DNA from: an uncultured Paraprevotella sp.
Lineage (GTDB): Bacteria; Bacteroidota; Bacteroidia; Bacteroidales; Bacteroidaceae
Assembly (NCBI GenBank): GCA_910584955.1
Contig: CAJUDC010000010.1
Coordinates: forward strand, 1 to 33,568
DNA length: 33,568 nucleotides
Direction: 5' to 3'
This document shows positions 10,167-17,318 of the stretch, in pieces. The notes under the pieces are model-generated. The model ran no database searches, had not been told where the DNA came from, and saw nothing but the letters and a program-made list of their open reading frames with translations. The number at the start of each line of letters is the position of its first letter. The stretch's first letter is position 1. The position numbers and the translations under genes were made by a program.

Positions 10167-10439
10167 TTATCCCAGAATTGCCACTACGTCGCTCTGACGC
10201 ATAATCAAATATTTGTTACCCTCGTGTTCCAGTTCCGTACCGGCATATTTACCGTACAGCACCTTATCGCCTACACTGAGGACCATCTCTTCGTCTTTCG
10301 TACCCGTACCCACGGCAACAATGGTTCCCTGCAACGGTTTTTCCTTGGCGGTATCGGGAATGATGATGCCACCGATTGTCTTGGTCTCTGCCGGAGCGGG
10401 TTCAATCAGAACGCGGTCCGCTAATGGTTTAATGTTCAT
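10167..10439 (-). CDS. groS: Co-chaperonin GroES (10 kDa)
   Basis: The 90-residue GroES forms the heptameric lid that caps GroEL and triggers substrate encapsulation. The start MNIKPLADRVLIEP is canonical, the mobile loop carrying the GroEL-binding GGIIIP hydrophobic patch is at about residues 23-28, and the tail DVVAILG is conserved. It is the first gene of the operon. I see neither a TAnnTTTG box nor a CIRCE-type inverted repeat in the 160 bp upstream; a sigma-54-like element at 10508-10523 is described separately. Confidence 0.98.
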   Translation of the reverse strand: MNIKPLADRVLIEPAPAETKTIGGIIIPDTAKEKPLQGTIVAVGTGTKDEEMVLSVGDKVLYGKYAGTELEHEGNKYLIMRQSDVVAILG

Positions 10440-10507
10440 AATTCTTTCTTTATTTTATATTGTTTATTAGCTTTTCTCTTCACGAGGATATTTTCTATCT
10501 CTTTTCT

Positions 10508-10523
10508 TACGAATACCGTGCCA
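10508..10523 (-). promoter_or_regulatory. Sigma-54-like promoter element upstream of groES
   Basis: On the minus strand the sequence is TGGCAC, five bases (GGTAT), then TCGTA. The -24 half matches the RpoN consensus TGGCAC exactly and the spacing is right; the -12 half has three of five positions of TTGCA. It would start transcription about 55-60 nt before the groES ATG. It is the best promoter candidate I can find for groESL, but the -12 half is imperfect and I see no activator site. Confidence 0.35.
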
Positions 10524-10537
10524 AAATCCGATTCTGA

Positions 10538-10576
10538 CAGAAAGAAAAAGAGCGGAGTGACACATTGTCACCCCGC
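10538..10576 (-). terminator. Terminator after the GH127 gene
   Basis: On the minus strand a 10-bp stem (10576-10567 with 10561-10552, one G-U pair) closes a 5-nt loop and is followed by TCTTTTTCTTTC. It sits 25 bp after the GH127 stop and separates that operon from groESL. Confidence 0.75.
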
Positions 10577-10601
10577 CGCTGTCGGTTCTTCTCCCCGACT
10601 G

Positions 10602-13085
10602 TCATTCGTTCAGTTTCCATTCCAACACGCCGCCGGACTTTCCGGGTTGCAATTGCACTTCCATTTTTAAAGCCGTGGTCGTGACGGTCCGGAACGTCAC
10701 CCGATTGTAAACATCCGTCTGCGTACCGTACGGCGAAGCGTCCTCCACCTCCCGCCAGATTTCTCCGTCCTGATAATAGAGTTTCCAGGACACCGGCACA
10801 CGAAAGTCACCGTCGTAATGATCCAGATCCAGCCAATACACCGACACGGAATGAAGACGCTCCGGCTGCTCGAACGTGTAGGCCAGTGTTTCCGTCGTAC
10901 CTTGCTTCAGCCACCAGTAGTGGTAAGGCTTCGAGGTGTCGTGCGAACTTTTCGGTTCCCAACGGTCATTCACGCCACCGGCCCACTCTTCGGTAGAGGC
11001 CGATACGGGCGCATCTTTTTGAAGAGGTGCCCGCAACACAACGGAACGGGCCCGAGAGGCTAGTGACGGAGCCGGCACCGGACGGGCATAAGCTGCCGAA
11101 GTTGCCACCCACACCTGCATCTGACCGGGTCCCCGATTGTTCCATATATAATAAGGTATAGCAACACCTTCTACCGCCTGTTTCCCTTTATCGGCGGCGT
11201 CCTCGTCGGCCACACGCTGCAACAGCATTCGCAACCGGGTGATTCCTCCCAGTATGTCCGCGCGGTATTCGGTACGGAACGGGCTGTCCGGGCACAGGTA
11301 TTTATTGAATACCTCGCCGTCGGTCTGATCGGTTCCTTCCAGACAATACACCAGCGGGCCGCGTTGCAACGCCACCTTTCCCCTATCGTCCTCCACTTCC
11401 CGACGAGCCGTGACACGACGCACTTCCAACGGGAAATCCAGACGAATCCGGTCGCCGTTTTTCCATTTTCCTTCCACCACGGCATAGCCGTTCTCCGTAC
11501 GATAACGACGTTTGCGGCCATTCACATACACGGCAAACGCCGATGCGGGCGAATCGAAACGATACAAATCCGTCCCCGGAACCACCTCATCCGTGAGCCA
11601 GGAAGGTATGCGCAGATAAAAACGACAACGCTGCGGCCGGACCGTTTCCACCATCAGTTCCGCGCCTCCCGTCCAAGGCATCCCACTTTGCTGACGCAAG
11701 ACGAATGACAGTCCGCCGCTCCGTATGTCGGCCTTGCCGGATACATACAGATTCACATAGACATCCTGTTCGGACGTGGCGTACACATACCCCGGCACAG
11801 AAGCCAGAAAGCGCGTAATATTGCCCGGGCAGCAGGCGCATCCGAACCAACGCTGCCGTTCGTGTTGTCCCATCGACTCCAACGGATTGTCGTAGAAAAA
11901 CTTGTCTCCGCTCAACGACACACCGGCGATGACACCGTTGTACAACGCTCTTTCCAACACATCGGCAAAACGCACATCGCCCGTAGACAAAAACATGCGG
12001 TGGTTCCAGTACACATTGGCTATGGCGGCACACGTCTCGCAATAGGCCGTATGATTGTGCAGTTCATACGACGGACCGAACCCTTCTCCCTGCGCACGCG
12101 AGCCGATGCCGCCGGTGATATAAAGTTTGGTGTCCGCCATGTTCTGCCAGATGCGGCACAACGCCTTGAAATAAGCGCTGTCCCCCGTAAGCGAAGCCAC
12201 GTCGGCCACACCGGAATACAGGTATCCGGCCCGCACGGCATGCCCCATAATCTCTTCTTGCTCCAGAATGGGTTTATGATCCTGACTGTATGCGCTTAAA
12301 CGATGGCCGTCGGTCCCCCGACCGGTTTCTTCCACAAAATAACGGGCTGTGGCCAGATACTCCTTCTTACCTGTCACCTCGTATAGCTTGCACAACGCCA
12401 TCTCTACAATAGGGTGCCCGCCGGGACGATGTATCTGTCCTTCGGCCGGACCGAATGTGCGGCACACCAGATCGGCATTCCGAAGAGCAACATTCAGTAG
12501 CGTACGCTTGCCCGTGGCACGGTAATGGGCTACAGCCGCTTCGTACAGATGACCGCAGTTATACAATTCGTGACTGTTGATTTTCTCCCAACGTGCGTGT
12601 CCCCACCATCCCGAAAGACGTTCGCAACGGTTGGTGACACACGTACACAGGTAACCGTCGGGCTCCTGAGCGGCAGCGATCAGGGTGATCACACTGTCCA
12701 GATAGGCGTCCAACCGGGCATCGGGCTGTACGGCCAGTGCATACGAAGCCCCCTCTATGATTTTATAGGGATCCGTATCATCGAACGAGAAGTCACCCCG
12801 GTGCTCGCCTTCTATCAGCCCGCCGGCCAGCGCGAAGTTATCGAAACGGCCGTTAATCTCGCATTCCCGGAATGCGGAGGGGATGGACACCGTACGGTTC
12901 ACCGTCATACGGGGCAACCAGAAAGAATCGGTAAAATGCACATCCGTGAAAGGCACCGGTACCAGCCTTTCCGTACGCATGGAAAAGGATTGCGCATGGG
13001 CACTCCCCGCCCCCGTCCGCCCGAACGGGAAAAGCAGTACGGCACCGTACAGCCAGACTGCCGTCTTAAGTATGTTCAGTCGCAT
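10602..13085 (-). CDS. Secreted GH127-family glycosidase (beta-L-arabinofuranosidase-like)
   Basis: The 827-residue protein belongs to glycoside hydrolase family 127 (former DUF1680), whose studied member HypBA1 releases beta-L-arabinofuranose using a zinc-bound cysteine nucleophile. A signal peptide covers about residues 1-31 (cut near AHA-QS). The all-alpha catalytic domain follows. The zinc site is visible as CETC (E350, C352) and CACCPGN (C418, C419), matching the Glu-x-Cys plus Cys-Cys site of the family. A beta-sandwich region follows, and the last ~110 residues (EEWAGGVNDRWEP onward) look like a discoidin-type carbohydrate-binding domain. It is the second gene of an operon, 2 bp after the DUF6055 gene. 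No SusC/SusD pair is adjacent, so the exact substrate is unknown; pectic or hydroxyproline-linked arabinan is a guess from the family. Confidence 0.85.
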   Translation of the reverse strand: MRLNILKTAVWLYGAVLLFPFGRTGAGSAHAQSFSMRTERLVPVPFTDVHFTDSFWLPRMTVNRTVSIPSAFRECEINGRFDNFALAGGLIEGEHRGDFSFDDTDPYKIIEGASYALAVQPDARLDAYLDSVITLIAAAQEPDGYLCTCVTNRCERLSGWWGHARWEKINSHELYNCGHLYEAAVAHYRATGKRTLLNVALRNADLVCRTFGPAEGQIHRPGGHPIVEMALCKLYEVTGKKEYLATARYFVEETGRGTDGHRLSAYSQDHKPILEQEEIMGHAVRAGYLYSGVADVASLTGDSAYFKALCRIWQNMADTKLYITGGIGSRAQGEGFGPSYELHNHTAYCETCAAIANVYWNHRMFLSTGDVRFADVLERALYNGVIAGVSLSGDKFFYDNPLESMGQHERQRWFGCACCPGNITRFLASVPGYVYATSEQDVYVNLYVSGKADIRSGGLSFVLRQQSGMPWTGGAELMVETVRPQRCRFYLRIPSWLTDEVVPGTDLYRFDSPASAFAVYVNGRKRRYRTENGYAVVEGKWKNGDRIRLDFPLEVRRVTARREVEDDRGKVALQRGPLVYCLEGTDQTDGEVFNKYLCPDSPFRTEYRADILGGITRLRMLLQRVADEDAADKGKQAVEGVAIPYYIWNNRGPGQMQVWVATSAAYARPVPAPSLASRARSVVLRAPLQKDAPVSASTEEWAGGVNDRWEPKSSHDTSKPYHYWWLKQGTTETLAYTFEQPERLHSVSVYWLDLDHYDGDFRVPVSWKLYYQDGEIWREVEDASPYGTQTDVYNRVTFRTVTTTALKMEVQLQPGKSGGVLEWKLNE

Positions 13086-13087
13086 AG

Positions 13088-15031
13088 TTACTTAATCGTT
13101 ACATGAAAAACAAAGGTCACCAGATAATAACGCCCGTTCGGGGCTTTGTAGCGCAGTCCCTGCCGCACGGTGTACCGATTCCCGGGCCGGCAACGACCGG
13201 GATATTGCCCGATATGGAAAGCCCAACCGTCCGGTTGGTATTCCGAATATATGCAGGCGGCCCCGTCGCTGTGTGTAGTGATGCTACCAGCGGCATTGAA
13301 CCAATGACCGTAACCGTTGGCTGTCGAAGTCGTCGTGACCGATCCGCCCGGATACACACCGACAAATGCCAGTTCTCCGCCGAGTTTGCTCCGCAACTCC
13401 CCAGCGCTCAGTCCGAGAGCTTTGCACACAGGGGCTATATCGGGCAACGCCACTCGCACATAACCGTACGAAGAGGCATCGAAAGGCAGTTCCACCTCAT
13501 AGGTCAGCGTGCGGTTTTCACGCCGGTAGTCCTCCGGAAAGGTGTATTCTCCATAGGGTTCCGTCCCTTCGAACCTCACCCGATACGGCCATTGTTCGTC
13601 GTTGGCGGTATCATCGTCCCAGGGATGGCGCCAATGGTTGCGGGGCGCACCGCTTACCACCAGCCACAGATGCGTACAGTCGTCGGGTATCGTCAACCGT
13701 GCCTCGCCTTCGGTTGCCCGTTGCCTCTCGCCATAGACACGCTCGCCGGAGGCTGTCAGCGCCACCAGGCCGTAGCGCCAGCCGGCATCGGCCACCCGCA
13801 CCGCCCGATAGCCTGCGGCACCGGCCAGTCCCGTAAAACGAACAACGGCTTCCATACCGGGCTCGGGCACATTCAACCGCACGAGGTTATAGCCGTAGTT
13901 TTGCGGACAATGGGCGGAATCCACCTGCCATGCACCGTCGTCCGAGGCCGTAAGAGTTACCGCCTGTGCTCCGATATACGCTTTGCCGTAATCGCGCAGA
14001 GCGGGTATGTCCCAGGAGGCAAAACGGGCGGCACGGTCGTACATCTCGTCATTGAAACGTTCCTGATCGATACCCGTCAGTCGTTTATAGGCTTCGACAG
14101 GGTCTTCGGGTTTGACAGCTTCGCGCCACAACCGCCCGATAAAGTCCTCGCCGTGCAGAAAACACCAATAATCCTGATCGAAATAAAAATCGTAACGGGG
14201 CGTCTCGTGCAACGGGTTATAGTGCGTCATACGGCAATAGTTCGCGAAACGATAATCGGTGAACTGCTGCTCGGGATAGGCCTTGAAGCCCTGCCACTGC
14301 GCACACGATTCCCAATAAGCGCACCCGCCCGAGGCATCCGGTCCGAAACCGTAGCGGAAGCCGTGCTTCAATCCCTGGTCGCAACTGGTCTGGTATTGAA
14401 AACTGTGACCGATTTCATGCCCTATGGTATGCCCCACCGGCTGACAGGTGGAAGGATTCACCCACAGCGCACCGATCCTGTCGTCATAGCCCGAGCCGGT
14501 AGCCAGCCATTCGGTCTGATACTTCAGATAGATTTCCATTTTATACGTGTCGGTCTGCGACTTGCCGGATTCGACAAATCCCAGCCGATTGGCATAAAGG
14601 TCGAAAAACGTCTCCGCCTTTTTCAGCAAGTCGTCCACATCCACCCGATAAGCGGCAGGTGCCGTAGCAGGGTTATCCCCGAAACCGGCCTCCCAGAACA
14701 CAATGAAATGCTCCGACTCCCGGCTGCGCTTCCAGCACCATTGGGAAGCAGGATTCTCAAAATCCATCTGCCGGAACTCCGCCGGTATATAGATCTCCCG
14801 CCCCGGATCCTCGAACGTTATCTCACGGATATTGGAATAACGCAACATCTGCCGCGTGCCATCACTCCGGCGCACCGTAAAAAGGGTTCTTGAAAATGTG
14901 CAGCTGTCTACCTCGCTCACTTTAAATTCCTCGCGGGAACGGTCGTTCTTTATCACCCAAAATTTATTCTGGCAGAGAGCTGTTGTTCCAACGAACAGGA
15001 GCCCCAGCCACAGGCCGGCTTTTTTCTTCAT
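13088..15031 (-). CDS. Secreted DUF6055/DUF4859 protein with HExxH zinc-peptidase-like motif
   Basis: I set the start at 15031, 12 codons inside the longest frame, because that Met begins a clear signal peptide (MKKKAGLWLGLLFVG...ALCQ) with AAAAGG 8 bp upstream. Mature regions in order: a small N-terminal beta domain (about 22-75) of a type common on Bacteroidota surface proteins; a DUF6055-like domain (about 80-350) holding HEIGH at 205-209 and Glu241 32 residues later, the spacing of a gluzincin zinc site; a middle beta-rich region; and a C-terminal DUF4859-like domain (about 525-647) with the GYGHWFN and IGQYPG motifs. Total 647 residues. It is promoter-proximal to the GH127 gene, so it may act on glycoproteins or cell-wall glycans from which that enzyme removes arabinose. 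Domain names are from memory; proteolytic activity is inference. Confidence 0.7.
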   Translation of the reverse strand: MKKKAGLWLGLLFVGTTALCQNKFWVIKNDRSREEFKVSEVDSCTFSRTLFTVRRSDGTRQMLRYSNIREITFEDPGREIYIPAEFRQMDFENPASQWCWKRSRESEHFIVFWEAGFGDNPATAPAAYRVDVDDLLKKAETFFDLYANRLGFVESGKSQTDTYKMEIYLKYQTEWLATGSGYDDRIGALWVNPSTCQPVGHTIGHEIGHSFQYQTSCDQGLKHGFRYGFGPDASGGCAYWESCAQWQGFKAYPEQQFTDYRFANYCRMTHYNPLHETPRYDFYFDQDYWCFLHGEDFIGRLWREAVKPEDPVEAYKRLTGIDQERFNDEMYDRAARFASWDIPALRDYGKAYIGAQAVTLTASDDGAWQVDSAHCPQNYGYNLVRLNVPEPGMEAVVRFTGLAGAAGYRAVRVADAGWRYGLVALTASGERVYGERQRATEGEARLTIPDDCTHLWLVVSGAPRNHWRHPWDDDTANDEQWPYRVRFEGTEPYGEYTFPEDYRRENRTLTYEVELPFDASSYGYVRVALPDIAPVCKALGLSAGELRSKLGGELAFVGVYPGGSVTTTSTANGYGHWFNAAGSITTHSDGAACIYSEYQPDGWAFHIGQYPGRCRPGNRYTVRQGLRYKAPNGRYYLVTFVFHVTIK

Positions 15032-15064
15032 ATCGGCATCCTTTTTATAATGTGTTTTCGCACA

Positions 15065-15096
15065 CAAAATAACAAAAAAGTTACCAGCCGCCCAAG
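15065..15096 (-). promoter_or_regulatory. Possible promoter of the DUF6055-GH127 operon
   Basis: On the minus strand: CTTG (15096-15093), 20 bp, then TTATTTTG (15072-15065). Each half differs from TTTG/TAnnTTTG by one base, but the spacing is ideal. It lies 34 bp before the ATG at 15031. Confidence 0.4.
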
Positions 15097-15206
15097 TATG
15101 CCCCTCTCAAAATACGAAATTTCCGCTTATGCCCGACAAAAAGAAAGACCGGGGAAAAGAACATCACTTTCAGAGACACGGCCGGCAGCGTTTCAAAAAA
15201 TATCGC

Positions 15207-15214
15207 TATCTTTG
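15207..15214 (+). promoter_or_regulatory. Bacteroides-type -7 box for the membrane-protein gene
   Basis: TATCTTTG matches TAnnTTTG exactly and ends 16 bp before the ATG at 15231, giving a leader of only about 10 nt. No good TTTG is seen 19-21 bp upstream. Confidence 0.5.
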
Positions 15215-15230
15215 TGCAAACTTCCATACG

Positions 15231-16121
15231 ATGAAAAGCCGTTGTTCCTACTTATTGGTATTCGCAGTGATGCTGGTTGCCTTGGTTCTGCTGCCCAAAG
15301 AAGGCGGTTATATCTGGCAACCTGAGGTGATCAACCCGCTGGTCGCCCTGCTGTTCACACTGCTGGTCTATCTGACGGCCCGCATCGCCGGCACCAACCA
15401 CACAGCCGTAGGCATTGTCGGCACCGCCGTCTTTATCCTGCTGTTCTGCCCAGGAGCGCCCGATTTCTTTTATCGCGACGAACAGGCCCTGATGGAACTC
15501 TGCTCCACCTGCATCGTTCCTTTTTTCATCTCGCAATACACCCGCATCTCCACCAAAAACTTCCGATACGGATATTTTATCATGCTTTTGATGGGCATTT
15601 TTTGCAGTTACACCCACGACGGTATCACCATTCCGCTGTGTGCCAGTTTCATGCTGATGTCTTACCTGCAACGCGACTGCTTCTTTCGCCTGGCATGCTG
15701 GCCGATGGTGACAGGCTTTGCCTTGGGCACCACACTGGCCCTGCTGCATTCGGGCTATTTCTCAACCGTGCAACTGAGCGACCTGGCCGCCCTTTCTTCG
15801 CAAACCGCCACTGCCTTTCTCATTCTGTGGGAGACGAAAGTCTTTCTCGTAGCCATGTTGCTTACGATTTATTTTTCCATCTCCCGACGCCGTCGGCGCG
15901 AACTGCTCCGCATCTTCCAGCACCATAAACTCATCTCCTATTGTGTGCTGTTCTCCTTCTGTACCTTGCCGTTCGCCCCGCTGGGACTGGACAATGCCAT
16001 CTCGGGCGTATGTTTCTTCTGCATGTTCTGGGTGCTGTTTCTGTTTCAGAGCCTGATGGCCCGGCGTACCGGAGCTTCCGGCAGAACCGCCGAACCGCTC
16101 AACGCTTCAACGCACGGATAA
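15231..16121 (+). CDS. Polytopic membrane protein of unknown function
   Basis: I do not recognise this 296-residue protein. I start at 15231, not at the longer in-frame ATG at 15129: the later Met opens directly into the first hydrophobic helix and follows a -7 box that would put transcription start after 15129. About eight or nine membrane helices are visible, including residues 6-22, 31-52, 57-75 and 120-140, with a final pair near the C-terminus. A conserved-looking polar stretch, SYTHDGITIP (around 126-135), sits inside a helix pair and may be functional. A basic loop SRRRRRE near residue 223 suggests a cytoplasmic side. The tail is Ser/Thr-rich. It is convergent with the AlkD gene and overlaps it by 23 bp. 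Confidence 0.7.
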   Translation: MKSRCSYLLVFAVMLVALVLLPKEGGYIWQPEVINPLVALLFTLLVYLTARIAGTNHTAVGIVGTAVFILLFCPGAPDFFYRDEQALMELCSTCIVPFFISQYTRISTKNFRYGYFIMLLMGIFCSYTHDGITIPLCASFMLMSYLQRDCFFRLACWPMVTGFALGTTLALLHSGYFSTVQLSDLAALSSQTATAFLILWETKVFLVAMLLTIYFSISRRRRRELLRIFQHHKLISYCVLFSFCTLPFAPLGLDNAISGVCFFCMFWVLFLFQSLMARRTGASGRTAEPLNASTHG

Positions 16122-16791
16122 GCGGACGGTAAACATCGGGCGTACGACGAGACTCCCGTATCTTTTGAAGTGTCTTGTTGAACGTGTCCTTATCCAACAC
16201 AGACCGACGCAGGGCGGCCAATGTTTTCTCGGGATATTTCACAAAACAGACCGACAGCGCCCACGCCACTCCCATACGGGCATAATAAGCTTCCGGGCAC
16301 ATCCCGCAAAGCCGTTCCAGCACACGGTCGATATACTCGTCCGTCACAAAATGCGCCAACAGCATTACCACTCCGAAACGCAATTCATATTCCGCCCGTG
16401 CGTCCAGATAGGGCTGCAAAAAGGCCCAAGCTCGCTCGCGATCCTTACGTACGAACTTGAATCCGCAAGCCGGCGAATCGCAAAGCGACCAATTGGTTAT
16501 TTTAGCCGCATAGACAGCCATACGCCGCAAAGCTTCTTCCAACGGCATACGGGCCATGCCTATTACAAATCCCTGTAGCATCACCTCTTCCATGCTGTCG
16601 TCCGAGGCTGTGTCCCACCAAGAGCGCCAGTCGCCATGCACGATTTCCTTGGCCAGACCGCGCAATACCGGAAGCCGCACACCCAACAGATTGCGGGCAC
16701 CCGGCACCAGAGCCGCCGAGAATTCGGCATAACGGACATCACGATGTTCCGCCAAAAAGCGCTTGATTTCTTCGTTTGTCATCGGTTGCAT
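16099..16791 (-). CDS. AlkD-like DNA alkylation-repair glycosylase
   Basis: This 230-residue all-helical protein belongs to the HEAT-repeat AlkC/AlkD family, which excises bulky or cationic alkylated purines without base flipping. Visible features, numbered from the Met at 16782, are LGVRLPVLR (33-41), the NW-S-L-C-D motif (N97, W98, D102), where the Asp matches the catalytic position of AlkD, RFGVVML (135-141), and a lysine-rich C-terminal helix. The frame stays open 140 codons further upstream, but that part is low-complexity, lacks family similarity and lies before a promoter (16813-16844). I therefore start at 16791; 16782 is equally possible. Its 3' end overlaps the convergent membrane-protein gene by 23 bp. 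Confidence 0.85.
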   Translation of the reverse strand: MQPMTNEEIKRFLAEHRDVRYAEFSAALVPGARNLLGVRLPVLRGLAKEIVHGDWRSWWDTASDDSMEEVMLQGFVIGMARMPLEEALRRMAVYAAKITNWSLCDSPACGFKFVRKDRERAWAFLQPYLDARAEYELRFGVVMLLAHFVTDEYIDRVLERLCGMCPEAYYARMGVAWALSVCFVKYPEKTLAALRRSVLDKDTFNKTLQKIRESRRTPDVYRPLIRALKR

Positions 16792-16812
16792 CCGTAAACG
16801 GTTTATCCTACG

Positions 16813-16844
16813 CGAAAATACGACAAAAGAGTCTATTGCGCAAG
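16813..16844 (-). promoter_or_regulatory. Likely promoter of the AlkD gene
   Basis: On the minus strand: CTTG (16844-16841), exactly 20 bp, then TATTTTCG (16820-16813). The -7 differs from TAnnTTTG only by C for T at the sixth base. It lies 21 bp before the chosen ATG. Confidence 0.45.
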
Positions 16845-17012
16845 CCGTCGGCCTTTTTCTGTCGCAACGGACAGAGAAAGGTGACAGTCGCCCGTTCATT
16901 TTGTGTAAAAATAGCGACAAAAAGCGCCCCGATTTTGAATACGATACGCAGCAGACAGCAGCTTCGTCGCCACCGACACACACCGTCGTGAAGGCTTTAA
17001 GACCTCCCTTTC

Positions 17013-17078
17013 GCACGGGGTGAGCATCCCGTTTTCCGCTGTCCGGCACAACGTTGCAAAGAGATGCTCGCCCCGTGC
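17013..17078. repeat. 16-bp imperfect inverted repeat in the alkD-TonB gap
   Basis: Left arm 17013-17028 (GCACGGGGTGAGCATC) and right arm 17063-17078 (GATGCTCGCCCCGTGC) pair over 16 bp with one T-G, around a 34-nt loop. The wobble favours folding in a plus-strand RNA; on the minus strand it is an A-C mismatch. It does not end in a U-run. It may be a regulatory structure or one copy of a dispersed palindrome. Confidence 0.6.
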
Positions 17079-17114
17079 AGCTTTCCTGCGCACCACGAAC
17101 GAGTGAAAACATAC

Positions 17115-17148
17115 AAAAAATCCCGGTTTTCACGCAGGAGAACCGGGA
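17115..17148 (-). terminator. Intrinsic terminator on the minus strand
   Basis: Stem TCCCGGTT/AACCGGGA (17121-17128 with 17141-17148), 12-nt loop, followed on the minus strand by TTTTTTGTATG. It is 170 bp past the stop of the TonB-receptor-like gene and about 325 bp before the alkD start. Confidence 0.7.
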
Positions 17149-17275
17149 TAAAACGGCAGGAGTATGTATCGTAAAGCCTATAGCCTCGCTCCGCTCCGAG
17201 CCGCCCGGCACGGTGCAAAGTACGAAATATTTTTACTACAAGCGAATCTTCCTTTCATAAGAGACTTATCAGGAA
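17115..17275 (-). ncRNA. Candidate small RNA or micro-ORF transcript
   Basis: A consensus promoter (17281-17312) and a terminator (17115-17148) bound a stretch of about 160 nt with no conserved gene. The RNA would be GC-rich in the middle and include the terminator hairpin. It also holds a 26-codon frame starting with ATG at 17247 on the minus strand (MKGRFACSKN...), of unremarkable composition and perhaps chance. Alternatives are a long 3' UTR tail of the barrel gene or a distal attenuated leader for alkD. I see no match to tmRNA, RNase P or SRP RNA. Confidence 0.3.
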
Positions 17276-17280
17276 CGAAG

Positions 17281-17312
17281 CAAATATACAACTAAAATCC
17301 GAATCATGCAAA
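17281..17312 (-). promoter_or_regulatory. Near-perfect Bacteroides promoter inside the 3' end of the barrel gene region
   Basis: On the minus strand: TTTG (17312-17309), 20 bp, then TATATTTG (17288-17281), an exact match to both boxes at the preferred spacing. It lies just after the stop of the TonB-receptor-like gene and 490 bp before alkD, with a terminator between. Confidence 0.6.
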
Positions 17313-17318
17313 TGCCCT

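Noticed and set aside
10440..10601. CIRCE (HrcA operator) before groES
   Set aside because: I looked for the TTAGCACTC-N9-GAGTGCTAA repeat and found no similar inverted repeat; the only strong hairpin is the terminator of the upstream GH127 gene.
13103..14893. A 596-codon open frame on the plus strand opposite the DUF6055 gene
   Set aside because: It lies wholly antisense to a gene with signal peptide and domain motifs; its composition is Arg/His/Pro/Gly-rich with no family. A GC-rich third-base bias on the real strand explains the open antisense frame.
16792..17211. A 140-codon N-terminal extension of the AlkD frame
   Set aside because: It has low-complexity Arg/Ser/Cys-rich sequence, no family match, crosses the terminator 17115-17148 and lies before alkD's own promoter.
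16896..17218. Two short minus-strand frames (66 and 73 codons) in the gap before alkD
   Set aside because: No start signal of quality, no known family, overlapping one another and the palindrome; likely chance in GC-rich DNA.
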